From positions 1 through 47,847 of the forward strand of contig JAFXGR010000099.1 in NCBI GenBank assembly GCA_017520155.1: a stretch of 47,847 bases of DNA. Direction: 5' to 3'. Under the pieces are notes generated by a model, which had not been told where the DNA came from, did no database searches, and saw nothing but the letters and a program-made list of their open reading frames with translations. The translations under genes were made by a program, and so were the position numbers. Source of the stretch: Lachnospiraceae bacterium (lineage in GTDB: Bacteria; Bacillota; Clostridia; Lachnospirales; Lachnospiraceae). Below are positions 8,392 to 17,521 of the stretch, piece by piece; the first letter of the stretch is position 1; each line of letters begins with the position of its first letter.

Positions 8392-9429
8392 ATGAGTAAA
8401 AATACAAAAATATATATGATCTATATTTTAAGCATTACGATTAATCTCTTATTAGGAACTCTTTTTCTTTCCTTTCAATTAGGATATGGAGGCAGTTTGA
8501 TACCTGTGTTTTGGAAAGGAGCCGGTTTAGGCTTGGTAGTAATGATTGCTGAAACTATATTTTTATCATGGTTAAGCAATTTGTTATACTATTTTATCTT
8601 TCGAAAAGAATATGAGATAAAGATGCTATACTTTTGTCCTATAGCGTGGGAACCTAAAAGAGGGAGATTAAAAATAGATTTTTGGCCCAGTCGACTGATG
8701 GAGATTTGTACAAAAATATCTTATGAAAATATAAAAAGCATAAAAGATATAGAAAGATATTGGACAAAATATCAAGGATGCATTGATATTCTTTTTAAAG
8801 TAAATATTCTAACCATAATCATAGGATTTGTGACGGGAATTGCACATTCTGTAATATTAGGTTTATTCTTGGCATCAGCAGCCATGATTTATCTTATTAC
8901 AAATTTATATGAACATGGAAGAGCTATAGAAATAGGCTTATGGAACCGTGGAAGGAAGAAAGAGTGGGCATTTGAGATATTTACCGACTTAATAACAGAA
9001 GAATTTGATAAAACATTTCTATATCATTATTTTCAAGAAAGTAGAAAGTGGACATTAAAAGAAAGTACAGAAATCAGATTTTTTACCTATTTACTTTATG
9101 ACTGTATAGCAGAAAATAGAGATTACCTTACAAAGAAAAGCAAAGAAGTATTAGAAAATCTTTTTTTATATACGCTTAAGTTAGAAGATATTAATATATT
9201 ACAATTACGACTGGTGAGGATATATTATATTTATTTGAAGGAAACTATTGGGGAAAAGGAACCCATACTTGAAAAAAGAATAAGAGAAAACTGGAAACAA
9301 ATAGAGGAGAAAATGTTAGGGATTCCCTTTGGGATGAAAGCATTACTTTCCCTACAAAAAAAAGAGCGTTATACGATGGAAGATTGGTATCAGATTTATG
9401 AAAATAAAATGGAGAAGATTTATTCTTAA
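8392..9429 (+). CDS. Unknown polytopic membrane protein
   Basis: 345 residues. Two N-terminal hydrophobic helices (about 7-28 and 41-68), a soluble loop, two more helices (about 135-172), then an about 170-residue charged, mostly helical cytoplasmic tail (motifs EFDKTFLYHYFQ, ENLFLYTLKLEDIN). I do not recognise the family. AAGGGAGAAG precedes the ATG; a TATAAT at 8358-8363 with a poor -35 region may be its promoter. Confidence 0.7.
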   Translation: MSKNTKIYMIYILSITINLLLGTLFLSFQLGYGGSLIPVFWKGAGLGLVVMIAETIFLSWLSNLLYYFIFRKEYEIKMLYFCPIAWEPKRGRLKIDFWPSRLMEICTKISYENIKSIKDIERYWTKYQGCIDILFKVNILTIIIGFVTGIAHSVILGLFLASAAMIYLITNLYEHGRAIEIGLWNRGRKKEWAFEIFTDLITEEFDKTFLYHYFQESRKWTLKESTEIRFFTYLLYDCIAENRDYLTKKSKEVLENLFLYTLKLEDINILQLRLVRIYYIYLKETIGEKEPILEKRIRENWKQIEEKMLGIPFGMKALLSLQKKERYTMEDWYQIYENKMEKIYS

Positions 9430-9527
9430 TATGAGGAATATATTTTAAATATATGCATGGGAAAACAAGGAGAAATGTATGAAACAAAGATGAGATAAAA
9501 TTTTATTTAAAATAGAAGCAGTGATTT

Positions 9528-10136
9528 ATGGTGTCATTATTATTTTTTTTCATGGGAATTGTAAGTAATATTTGGAACTATAAATATGTAAAAGTCAGTG
9601 ATTGGAAAGCTTTTTTAGGGTATATAATCATGGGAATTGTGATACCAATTGTTGGTATTATTGCAGCAAATATTTTGATATATAGAAAAAAAACAAAAGA
9701 AATGGCAGTAGGCAGAGTTATTGGAATTATAATGATTCCCTACATAATAATTACCATATTTTGTGGAACGGTATTGGCTTTTGGAGGAGCAGTTTGTTCG
9801 GAAACAGACAAAGTGGAAGATTATAAGAAATACGATATGGAAGTAGAAGAAGCTTTAAAAGGACATGGAAATTTATTTCCGGAAGTAGAGGAAAAAGGAC
9901 TTACTTTATCAGAATATCATTATAAATATATTAGGACATTTGATGATAATTTTGAAATAAAGGTAGTTACCCAATATCAAGATGAGGAAATGATGAGAAA
10001 TAAAATAGAATATTTACAAAAAACATACGGCATTCAGCCTGTAGAAGGAACGAAAGGCGAGGTATATGAGTATGGTAAATATTTGATAGAGTGTAATGAA
10101 ATAGAGAAAAAGATTACTTATGAAGTGAAATATTGA
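9528..10136 (+). CDS. Unknown membrane protein with extracytoplasmic domain
   Basis: 202 residues. Three hydrophobic segments (about 3-12, 25-48 and 62-90), then a soluble domain of about 105 residues (KVEDYKKYD...LFPEVEE...SEYHYKYIRTFDDNFEI...) whose spacing of KY, FP, S-x-x-Y-Y and a later D-E pair recalls the 7693-8259 protein. Ribosome site before ATG 9528 is weak, so the start is uncertain. Family unknown. Confidence 0.6.
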   Translation: MVSLLFFFMGIVSNIWNYKYVKVSDWKAFLGYIIMGIVIPIVGIIAANILIYRKKTKEMAVGRVIGIIMIPYIIITIFCGTVLAFGGAVCSETDKVEDYKKYDMEVEEALKGHGNLFPEVEEKGLTLSEYHYKYIRTFDDNFEIKVVTQYQDEEMMRNKIEYLQKTYGIQPVEGTKGEVYEYGKYLIECNEIEKKITYEVKY

Positions 10137-10139
10137 TTA

Positions 10140-10388
10140 GTGATATTAGATCAGATTACCATATTATTTGTTGTTTTTCTTCTTTGTAGTTGCATGGGCT
10201 ATTTAAGGGAATCTCTAATCTGCTTTATTTGTATAGATATTGTGATTTCAGTAGTTTTTACCAATGGTTGGGAAAGGGGACTTGCAATAGGGGCAAGCTT
10301 AGGAACAATAACAATTCTTCCGATTTTTAATAAGGAAAGTAAGCTTGACTTAATGAATATACTAAGAGAAATAAAAAAGACAAAATAA
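10140..10388 (+). CDS. Small unknown membrane protein
   Basis: 82 residues from a GTG at 10140, 3 bp after the previous stop, with two or three hydrophobic stretches and a short basic C-terminal tail. Probably co-translated with the gene before it. No recognised family; the start is not firmly supported. Confidence 0.5.
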   Translation: MILDQITILFVVFLLCSCMGYLRESLICFICIDIVISVVFTNGWERGLAIGASLGTITILPIFNKESKLDLMNILREIKKTK

Positions 10389-10475
10389 TAATTATTGTTA
10401 CACAGGATAAAATACTGTATGATGAAGAGGAAATAAAAATGAACCATTATGCTTTCTTCAAAATGGGAGGTAGAA

Positions 10476-12167
10476 ATGAAAAGAAGGGTAGCCATAGGAA
10501 AACAAAATTTTGCTTCGATAAGAGAAGGAAATTATTTTTATATTGATAAAACCTCCTTTCTTAAGGAATGGTGGGAATGTGGAGATGATGCTACCTTAAT
10601 TTCCAGACCGCGTCGTTTTGGAAAAACATTGAATATCAGTATGATGGAGCATTTCTTCTCCAATAAGTATTCAGAAAGAGGGGATTTATTTGAAGGATTG
10701 TCCATCTGGAAGGAGGAAAAGTACAGGCAGCTGCAGGGAACCTATCCTGTAATTAGTCTTTCCTTTGCGGGAATTAAAGATGATACTTTTCAAACGGCCA
10801 GGGAAAAAATTTGTGATGCTATTGCAGCACAATATCAAAAATACAGGGAAGTAAGAAGCAGTGAACTGTTGACAGAAGGAGACAAATTGTTTTTTGATTC
10901 TGTGTCCTGTCATATGTCAGATTATGAGGCTTCCATATCTTTGCATAAGCTATCAGATTTTTTACAACGTTACTATGGGAAAAAGGTTATCATTCTGTTA
11001 GATGAATATGATACCCCTATGCAGGAGGCCTACGTTCATGGATACTGGAAGGAAATTGTATCCTTTATGCGAAGTCTTTTTAATTCTACCTTTAAAACAA
11101 ATCCCTATTTGGAGCGGGCTTTAATGACGGGAATAACAAGAGTGAGCAAGGAATCCATCTTTTCTGATTTAAATCACTTAAGAGTAGTAACTGCTACTTC
11201 AGATAAATATGCCACATCCTTTGGTTTCACCCAGGAGGAAGTATTTACCGCCTTGGAAGAGTTTGGAATGGCGGAAGAAAAGGAAAAGGTAAAACAATGG
11301 TACGATGGCTTTATCTTTGGAAATATTAGTGACATTTATAATCCCTGGTCTATCATTAATTTTCTTGCCACAAAGAAATATGAGCCTTATTGGGCAAACA
11401 CCAGCAGCAATGGATTGGTAAGCAATTTGATTAAGGAAGGAAATGGGGAATTAAAGAATACCTTTGAGAATTTACTAAAGGGAGAGCGCATCAAAAGCCC
11501 CATTGATGAACAGATTGTTTTTGGAAATATTGATGGCAGTGAAGAAGCCATTTGGAGTCTTTTGGTGGCCAGTGGATATCTAAAGGTATATTCTCATGAA
11601 GATGGGAATGAGGCAGAGGACAGAGTGCCCTTATACCAGCTGGGACTGACCAACTATGAGGTAAAGCTTATGTTTCGGGGAATGATCCGAGACTGGTTTG
11701 GCTCGGTAAAGCCCATGTATAACGGATTTCTTCGTGCTCTTCTGGCAGGAAATGTAAAGGAAATGAACGCCTATATGAATAGAATCAGCCTGCAAACCTT
11801 TAGTTACTTTGATACGGGAAAAAGCCCTTGGGGAGCAGAACCGGAGAAGTTTTATCATGGATTTGTACTGGGGCTTTTGGTGGAGCTGGAAGAACGCTAT
11901 GTACTTACATCCAACAGAGAAAGTGGATTCGGACGATATGATGTTATGATGAAACCAAGGAAAAAGGAAGAGCCTGCTTTCCTTTTAGAATTTAAGGTGC
12001 ATGATGTTACAGAAGAGAAGACATTAGAAGATACCGTACAGGCAGCCTTGGATCAGATTAACGAGAAACAATACGAAGCTGTGCTTTTGTCCGAAGGTAT
12101 TGAAAAAGAAAGAATCAGAAAATATGGCTTTGCCTTTGAGGGAAAAAAAGTATTGATTGGGGAGTAA
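10476..12167 (+). CDS. AAA-ATPase-like / PD-(D/E)XK nuclease-like protein
   Basis: 563 residues from ATG 10476, chosen because GGGAGG (10465-10470) precedes it; the frame extends 9 codons further to 10449. N-terminal AAA-ATPase-like domain (PF09820 type) with IGKQNFASIREGNYFYIDKT, Walker A-like SRPRRFGKT (43-51) and Walker B VIILLDEYDTP (171-181). C-terminal PD-(D/E)XK domain (PF08011 type) with likely active residues D489, E505 and K507 (LLEFK). These proteins occur in many paralogous copies in gut Firmicutes and Bacteroidetes; function unproven, suspected mobile or defence-related nuclease. Sharply higher GC than the genes to its left. Confidence 0.88.
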   Translation: MKRRVAIGKQNFASIREGNYFYIDKTSFLKEWWECGDDATLISRPRRFGKTLNISMMEHFFSNKYSERGDLFEGLSIWKEEKYRQLQGTYPVISLSFAGIKDDTFQTAREKICDAIAAQYQKYREVRSSELLTEGDKLFFDSVSCHMSDYEASISLHKLSDFLQRYYGKKVIILLDEYDTPMQEAYVHGYWKEIVSFMRSLFNSTFKTNPYLERALMTGITRVSKESIFSDLNHLRVVTATSDKYATSFGFTQEEVFTALEEFGMAEEKEKVKQWYDGFIFGNISDIYNPWSIINFLATKKYEPYWANTSSNGLVSNLIKEGNGELKNTFENLLKGERIKSPIDEQIVFGNIDGSEEAIWSLLVASGYLKVYSHEDGNEAEDRVPLYQLGLTNYEVKLMFRGMIRDWFGSVKPMYNGFLRALLAGNVKEMNAYMNRISLQTFSYFDTGKSPWGAEPEKFYHGFVLGLLVELEERYVLTSNRESGFGRYDVMMKPRKKEEPAFLLEFKVHDVTEEKTLEDTVQAALDQINEKQYEAVLLSEGIEKERIRKYGFAFEGKKVLIGE

Positions 12168-12211
12168 AGTGTGAAAATTTAAATACAATGGCTTTGATAT
12201 GAGTTTAGAGA

Positions 12212-12275
12212 GTAACTATTCAGAGCCATATTCGAAAATCCTTCGGATTTTCTCATTGTGGCTCTGAATAGTTAC
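12212..12275. repeat. Nested palindromic dispersed repeat, copy 1
   Basis: Perfect 17-bp arms GTAACTATTCAGAGCCA (12212-12228) and its complement (12259-12275) enclose a second perfect hairpin GAAAATCC-TTC-GGATTTTC (12234-12252). It fills the gap between two convergent genes and lacks a T-tract. A diverged copy with the same plan lies at 37090-37149, so it is a repeat family, perhaps a REP/MITE-like element. Confidence 0.8.
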
Positions 12276-12278
12276 CTA

Positions 12279-13835
12279 TTAGAAAATCTTTGTAGTCCAT
12301 TTGGTACAGTCAACTACTCTGGTAGCCCAGTCTTCATAAAAATCCGGCTCGTGGCATACCATCAGTATACTTCCCTTATAGGCTTTAAGAGCACGTTTTA
12401 ACTCTTCCTTGGCATCCACATCAAGATGATTGGTAGGCTCATCCAAAAGCAGTACATTAGTTTCCCGGTTAATAAGTTTACAAAGGCGTACCTTTGCCTG
12501 TTCTCCACCACTTAATACCTTTACCTTACTTTCAATATGCTTGGTGGTAAGACCGCACTTGGCAAGGGCGGAGCGAACTTCATATTGGGTAAAGCCGGGA
12601 AATTCCTGCCAGATTTCTTCAAGGCAGGTGGTTTCAACCCCTTTTTTCATTTCCTGTTCAAAATATCCGATATGAAGATACTGATCCCTTTCTACCCAAC
12701 CCTCTAAGGAAGGAATTAAGCCCAAAAGAGATTTTAAAAGGGTAGTTTTTCCAATTCCGTTGGAGCCAATAAAGGCAATTTTTTCTCCTCGTTCAATTTC
12801 CAGATTAAGAGGAGAAGAAAGAGGCTCATCATATCCAATCACAAGATTCTTTGTTTGGAATAAATAACGTCCCGGAGTTCTGGCTTCTTTGAAGACAAAT
12901 TCCGGCTTTGGTTTTTCCGTAGCCAACTCAATCATTTCCATCTTATCCAGCTTTTTCTGACGGGACATGGCCATATTTCTTGTGGCAACACGGGCCTTAT
13001 TTCTGGCGACAAAATCCTTTAAATCTGCAATTTCCTTTTGCTGTCTATTATAAGCAGCTTCTATTTGTGCCTTTTTCATGGCATAAACTTCCTGGAATTT
13101 ATCGTAATCTCCCACATAGCGATTTAATTCCTGATTATCCATATGATAAATTAGATTAATAACACTGTTTAAAAAGGGAATATCATGAGAGATTAAAATA
13201 AAGGCATTTTCATAATCATTAAGATAACGTTTGAGCCATTCAATATGTTCTGCATCCAAATAGTTGGTAGGCTCATCTAAAAGTAAAATATCCGGTTTTT
13301 CCAGCAACAATTTACCCAGTAAAACCTTAGTTCTTTGACCACCGCTTAGCTCAGTAACATCACGGTCCAGACCAAGCTCTGAAAGTCCCAGGGCCCGTCC
13401 TACTTCTTCTACCTTGGAATCAATAAGGTAGAAATCGTGAACCGTAAGAAGATCCTGAATGGTTCCCAGCTCTTCCATATATTCTTCCAGATCCTGTTCT
13501 GAGGCATCTCCCATTTTTTCACAGAGTTCATTCATCTGAGCTTCCATTTCAAATAAGAAATCAAAAGCAGAAGAAAGAACCATGCGAATGGTCATTCCCT
13601 GAGTTAACACGGTATGTTGATCTAAATAGCCAACACGTACGTTTTTTGCCCACTCCACTTTTCCTTCATCGGGAATTAATTTCCCGGTAATAATATTCAT
13701 AAAGGTGGATTTTCCTTCTCCATTGGCACCGATAAGGCCAATATGCTCTCCTTTTAACAGACGGAAGGAAACATCATTAAAAATTGCACGGTCACCAAAT
13801 CCGTGGGTCAAATGCTCTACATTTAAAATACTCAT
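12279..13835 (-). CDS. ABC-F family ATPase (YkpA/YbiT-like)
   Basis: 518 residues with two soluble ATP-binding cassettes and no membrane segment. First cassette: Walker A GANGEGKST (36-44), signature LSGGQRTKV, Walker B ILLLDEPTNYLD. Second: GSNGIGKTT, LSGGEQAKVRL, VLLLDEPTNHLD. Between them lies the charged P-site tRNA interaction linker (about 240-310, QIEAAYNRQQKEIADLKDFVARNKARV). ABC-F proteins act on the ribosome in translation or antibiotic protection; length and sequence suggest a housekeeping YkpA/YbiT type rather than a resistance gene, but this is inference. GTGAGG precedes the ATG (complement of 13833-13835). Confidence 0.93.
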   Translation of the reverse strand: MSILNVEHLTHGFGDRAIFNDVSFRLLKGEHIGLIGANGEGKSTFMNIITGKLIPDEGKVEWAKNVRVGYLDQHTVLTQGMTIRMVLSSAFDFLFEMEAQMNELCEKMGDASEQDLEEYMEELGTIQDLLTVHDFYLIDSKVEEVGRALGLSELGLDRDVTELSGGQRTKVLLGKLLLEKPDILLLDEPTNYLDAEHIEWLKRYLNDYENAFILISHDIPFLNSVINLIYHMDNQELNRYVGDYDKFQEVYAMKKAQIEAAYNRQQKEIADLKDFVARNKARVATRNMAMSRQKKLDKMEMIELATEKPKPEFVFKEARTPGRYLFQTKNLVIGYDEPLSSPLNLEIERGEKIAFIGSNGIGKTTLLKSLLGLIPSLEGWVERDQYLHIGYFEQEMKKGVETTCLEEIWQEFPGFTQYEVRSALAKCGLTTKHIESKVKVLSGGEQAKVRLCKLINRETNVLLLDEPTNHLDVDAKEELKRALKAYKGSILMVCHEPDFYEDWATRVVDCTKWTTKIF

Positions 13836-13889
13836 AATACCTCACTTATCCTCAAATATGAAATAAAATATGATAACATCATCTCAGTA

Positions 13890-13919
13890 TTATAGTATAG
13901 ATAAGAAGATAAAGGCAAT
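13890..13919 (-). promoter_or_regulatory. Promoter of the ABC-F gene
   Basis: Reading leftward TTGCCT (complement of 13914-13919) and TATAAT (complement of 13890-13895) are 18 bp apart, about 54 bp before the start codon. The remaining intergenic DNA up to 14177 is T-rich and holds no gene that I can see. Confidence 0.5.
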
Positions 13920-14177
13920 GATACATTACTTTTTCTTTACTTTTTTTAAAGTTTTTTAAGATTACTTTTCTTTTGTTTCCCAAGTAATTTTGTTATACTA
14001 TAAAAAAGAAGAAAGGTATTTTTCTTAACAGATTAAGCAATAGAAGTTTTGTTAAAATGGATGTATACATACAGTGAAGAGTACAGTATGGGTACAAATT
14101 GTATGGTAAATAAGTAACTGTTGGAAAACAGAATATATACAGAATTTGACATCAATGGGTAAGGAGAGGATAAGATA

Positions 14178-14576
14178 ATGTGGAATAAAATCCGGTGGTA
14201 TCTGCAAAAATTTATGATGGGTCGAAACGGAAGGGATGAACTACAAACGGCAGCTCTTTGGCTGGCTGTAATTTTTATGCTGTTATCTCCTCCTATAACA
14301 AGGATTATAAAGATTCCTCTTATGGATATCTTGTCTTCTCTGGCTCTTCTTTATAGTATCTTTCGTTTTTGTTCTAAGGAAGTCTATAAAAGACGAGAAG
14401 AAAATCAGAAGTTTATACAAGAGCTGGAGTTTTTTAAATTACGTCTTTCGGTAAGAAAAACCCATAAAATATATCGTTGTAAGGGATGCGGACGAAAAAT
14501 CAGAGTTCCCAGAGGTAAAGGAAAGATTGAAATAACCTGTCCTTTATGCGGAAGAAAATTTATTAGAAGAACATAA
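14178..14576 (+). CDS. Small membrane protein with C-terminal zinc ribbon
   Basis: 132 residues: two hydrophobic helices (about 24-40 and 46-64), a charged linker and a zinc-ribbon with C101-x2-C104 and C121-x2-C124 (CKGCGRK...CPLCGRK). The ribbon probably faces the cytoplasm. Family conserved in appearance but function unknown. GGAGAGG precedes the ATG. Stands alone between the ABC-F gene and a terminator. Confidence 0.75.
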   Translation: MWNKIRWYLQKFMMGRNGRDELQTAALWLAVIFMLLSPPITRIIKIPLMDILSSLALLYSIFRFCSKEVYKRREENQKFIQELEFFKLRLSVRKTHKIYRCKGCGRKIRVPRGKGKIEITCPLCGRKFIRRT

Positions 14577-14730
14577 AGGAAAATAAATTTTAAATATTTT
14601 CCAAGGATTAAGAACACCTCTAAAATACTTTGTATTTTCATACTTCGGGTATTAGACCAATAGAGATAGGAAAAGAATTTCCAAAAATTACATAGAAATC
14701 AAAGTAACAAATAAATAAAAAATGTGATAA

Positions 14731-14769
14731 AAAAATACTTATGGGTAAGGATATTCATAAGTATTTTTT
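14731..14769 (+). terminator. Intrinsic terminator
   Basis: AAAAATACTTATG and CATAAGTATTTTTT form a long stem with a T6 tail at 14764-14769; the A-rich left side would also let it act leftward. It separates the zinc-ribbon gene from the TPR/AAA gene. Confidence 0.75.
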
Positions 14770-14865
14770 CATGGTTAGTTTTATTGTTTTTTTGTGTATC
14801 ATATGATAGACTAAATTGTAAAAATATAGGTTTTTTTAAGTAAAAATATAGATTGAGGTGTCATT

Positions 14866-17505
14866 TTGGATAAGCAAGAATATAAAATGAGGGCGGAGGA
14901 AATTAAGACTTTAATTTCCAAGAGAGAATTTTTTAAAGCGGTAAAGATTGCAGACGAAATTGATTGGACAAGGGTACGAAGTGTGGCTATGCTTTGTACC
15001 GTAAGTGATTTATATAAGGTAAATCGAAGATATAAGGAAAGTAAAGAGCTTTTATTAATGGCTTATGAGAGACATCCCAACGGAAGAATGATTCTATATT
15101 CTTTATGTGAACTTTGTTTGAAAATGGGAGAGATTGTACAGGCCATTGAATATTATAAAGAATTTGTACAGCTGGCGCCTATGGATAATGGGAAATATAT
15201 TCTTCAGTATAAGCTGTATGTAGCCCAGGAAGTAAGCCTGGAGGAGAGAATTGCCGTTCTGGAAGAATTTAAAAGAAGAGATTATCGGGAAAAATGGGGT
15301 TATGAACTGGCCTATTTATATCATAGAGTAGGATTATCTACTAGGTGTGTAGAGGAATGTGATGAATTAATTTTATGGTTTAGTGACGGAAGATATGTGA
15401 AGAAAGCCATGGAGTTAAAGATGCTTCACCAACCCCTTACTCCTGCCCAGGAAGCCAGTTATAATTCTTTTATTGGGAAGGATGCAGTTCTTCCAAGACC
15501 GGATTCTGCCCTGGAGGAAAAGAAAGAAGAGGATATTCAGGTTGCTCCTGTTAATGTAGGACAGTACAATACCATTAATCTGCAGAAGGCTTTGGCAGAA
15601 AGTATGAAGGAGGTTTTAGATCCTTCCGTAAAAAATGAAGAAATACAGCAGGAAAAAACACAGATGGGAGAAGTAACCAGTCAGATTATGGCTCCCATGC
15701 TGGAAAATGAAAGACAGGAAAAAGAGATTTTTTATGAGGATAAAACAGGAGAAATAGAGTCTTCTTATTCCGGAGAAAATAAGACAGAGGAAAAAGAGGA
15801 AGAGGATGTAAACAACACACCAAAAGAAGAAGATACTGTTTTAGTGGAGGAAGAAAAGGAAAAGCCGCAGCAATCTGAGGAAGAAGCCGCAAAGGAGCTT
15901 ATTGCCAAGCAAGAGGAAGTGGCAGTAGCAGCCATGGCAATTATAGAGCCGAAAGAAGAACAGCAGGTATGTCTCGATGCCACCAAAGAGATTACTTCCA
16001 TCAAAGAGATAATCAATCAGCCTATACAGAAGCAGGAATCGGTAAAGGCAGAAGAATATAAGGTAACCAATGTTCCCAGATCCATGGAGAAAATCCTGTC
16101 TCAGGACTACGACGGACAAATTTCTATGGTAGTACCGCCACAGGTAAGCGTAGAAAAACAGATTACGGGACAGATGAATATTGAAGAGGTTCTTTCTGAA
16201 TGGGAGAAAATGAAGAAAGACCATGAACAAAAGCGCCGTCAAGAGCTGACACAAAAGGTTCTGGAGCAGACAGGAAATATGTTTACCGAATTTGAAGAAA
16301 AGGTAAGAGACGGCGTATTGGAGCAGCTCCAAAAGGAAGAAAATCTTCCTTTGGAAGAGGAACAAAAGAAAATTGAGATTGCTATTGCCGGTTTCGAAGC
16401 TTCTCAGACTGAGGAGATGGAAGAACTGGAAGAAATTAAAGAAGAAGAAAGAGAGAATGCAGCTGTCTTAACAGGAGATACTTTGGCCCGTGAGGAAGAG
16501 CAGATTTCCGTGGCAGTACAGGAGATTTTGGAATCTTTCCAAAAACGGGGAGATATCCCGGAAAAACAGGAAGTTTTGGAGGAAAAGGAAGAGGAGGTTC
16601 AACAGGAGCCTGAAAAAGAAGAGAAAAGAGAGGAAATTGCAGAAAACACCTCCCAAAAGGAAGAAGACACTGCAGAAGAAATAAAAGAGCCGGATCAATT
16701 ATCACAGGAAAAAGAAAATGAGGAAATCTTAAAAAAGATTGCAGAGGCAAAAGAGGAGCTTCGGGATTTGACAGAGGAGGAAAAGGCGCTTTTTGGATCC
16801 TTCCTTCAAACTAAGGGAGCAAGAAGAAGATTCTTAAAAGCCTTGGACTTAATCAGTCTTTCCGCTTATACAGGAAATGTGATTATTACAGGAGAGGGAG
16901 ATTTAGATACCTTAAAAATGGCAAAAAACATTATGAAGGATCTTCAAAATACAGATGCTAATTTTTCCGGTGTTATTGCTAAGGTTACCGGTTCTTCCTT
17001 AAACAGCAAGAGTGTGGAGAGTACCATTAACAAGTTGAATAATGGAGGCTTGATTATTGAAAAAGCAAGCGGCATGAATTCTCAGGCAGTGATGAAATTG
17101 CTGAAAGCATTAAATCAGGAGCAGACAGGAATCGTAGTGATAATGGAAGATAATAAAAAGGCCATGAAGCGAATGTTAGCAGCCTACCCTTCCATGGAGC
17201 CCTTTTTCAATGCAAGAATTGAACTGGAAGGCTTGCATAACGATGCTTTGGCAGCTTACGGAAGACAGTATGCGGCTCATCTGGAATATGCCATAGATGA
17301 TTTAGGGATGCTGGCTCTCCAGACAAAAATTGAGGATCGTCAAACCAGTGATCATATTGTAACGGTAACAGAGGTACGAGAGTTGGTGGATGAGGCAATT
17401 TATCATGTAAACAGAAAAAATCTGGGTCATCTTTTTGATCTTGTCTTAGGAAAGCGCTACGATGACAATGATATGATTATTTTGAGAGAAAAAGATTTTA
17501 TATAA
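14866..17505 (+). CDS. TPR protein with degenerate SpoVK/CbxX-like AAA+ domain
   Basis: 879 residues from a TTG at 14866 supported by GAGGTG (14855-14860). Residues about 1-200 are TPR-like helical repeats; about 215-640 is a very Glu/Lys-rich, low-complexity linker; about 645-879 resembles a CbxX/SpoVK-type AAA+ module. In that module the Walker A position reads GEGDLDT (676-682) with no GK(S/T), and the Walker B position reads GLIIEKASG (728 on) with no acidic DE pair, while the following IVVIMEDNKKAMKRMLAAYPSM segment and lid match the family. It is therefore probably a non-hydrolysing pseudo-ATPase scaffold. It precedes glgB by 16 bp, so they are one transcript; no role in glycogen metabolism is known. 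Confidence 0.75.
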   Translation: MDKQEYKMRAEEIKTLISKREFFKAVKIADEIDWTRVRSVAMLCTVSDLYKVNRRYKESKELLLMAYERHPNGRMILYSLCELCLKMGEIVQAIEYYKEFVQLAPMDNGKYILQYKLYVAQEVSLEERIAVLEEFKRRDYREKWGYELAYLYHRVGLSTRCVEECDELILWFSDGRYVKKAMELKMLHQPLTPAQEASYNSFIGKDAVLPRPDSALEEKKEEDIQVAPVNVGQYNTINLQKALAESMKEVLDPSVKNEEIQQEKTQMGEVTSQIMAPMLENERQEKEIFYEDKTGEIESSYSGENKTEEKEEEDVNNTPKEEDTVLVEEEKEKPQQSEEEAAKELIAKQEEVAVAAMAIIEPKEEQQVCLDATKEITSIKEIINQPIQKQESVKAEEYKVTNVPRSMEKILSQDYDGQISMVVPPQVSVEKQITGQMNIEEVLSEWEKMKKDHEQKRRQELTQKVLEQTGNMFTEFEEKVRDGVLEQLQKEENLPLEEEQKKIEIAIAGFEASQTEEMEELEEIKEEERENAAVLTGDTLAREEEQISVAVQEILESFQKRGDIPEKQEVLEEKEEEVQQEPEKEEKREEIAENTSQKEEDTAEEIKEPDQLSQEKENEEILKKIAEAKEELRDLTEEEKALFGSFLQTKGARRRFLKALDLISLSAYTGNVIITGEGDLDTLKMAKNIMKDLQNTDANFSGVIAKVTGSSLNSKSVESTINKLNNGGLIIEKASGMNSQAVMKLLKALNQEQTGIVVIMEDNKKAMKRMLAAYPSMEPFFNARIELEGLHNDALAAYGRQYAAHLEYAIDDLGMLALQTKIEDRQTSDHIVTVTEVRELVDEAIYHVNRKNLGHLFDLVLGKRYDDNDMIILREKDFI

Positions 17506-17521
17506 GAAAGAGGGTAGGGAA

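Noticed and set aside
15686..16750. Several long antisense frames under the TPR/AAA gene
   Set aside because: They mirror the Glu/Lys-rich linker, giving Leu/Phe/Ser-rich noise without start signals.
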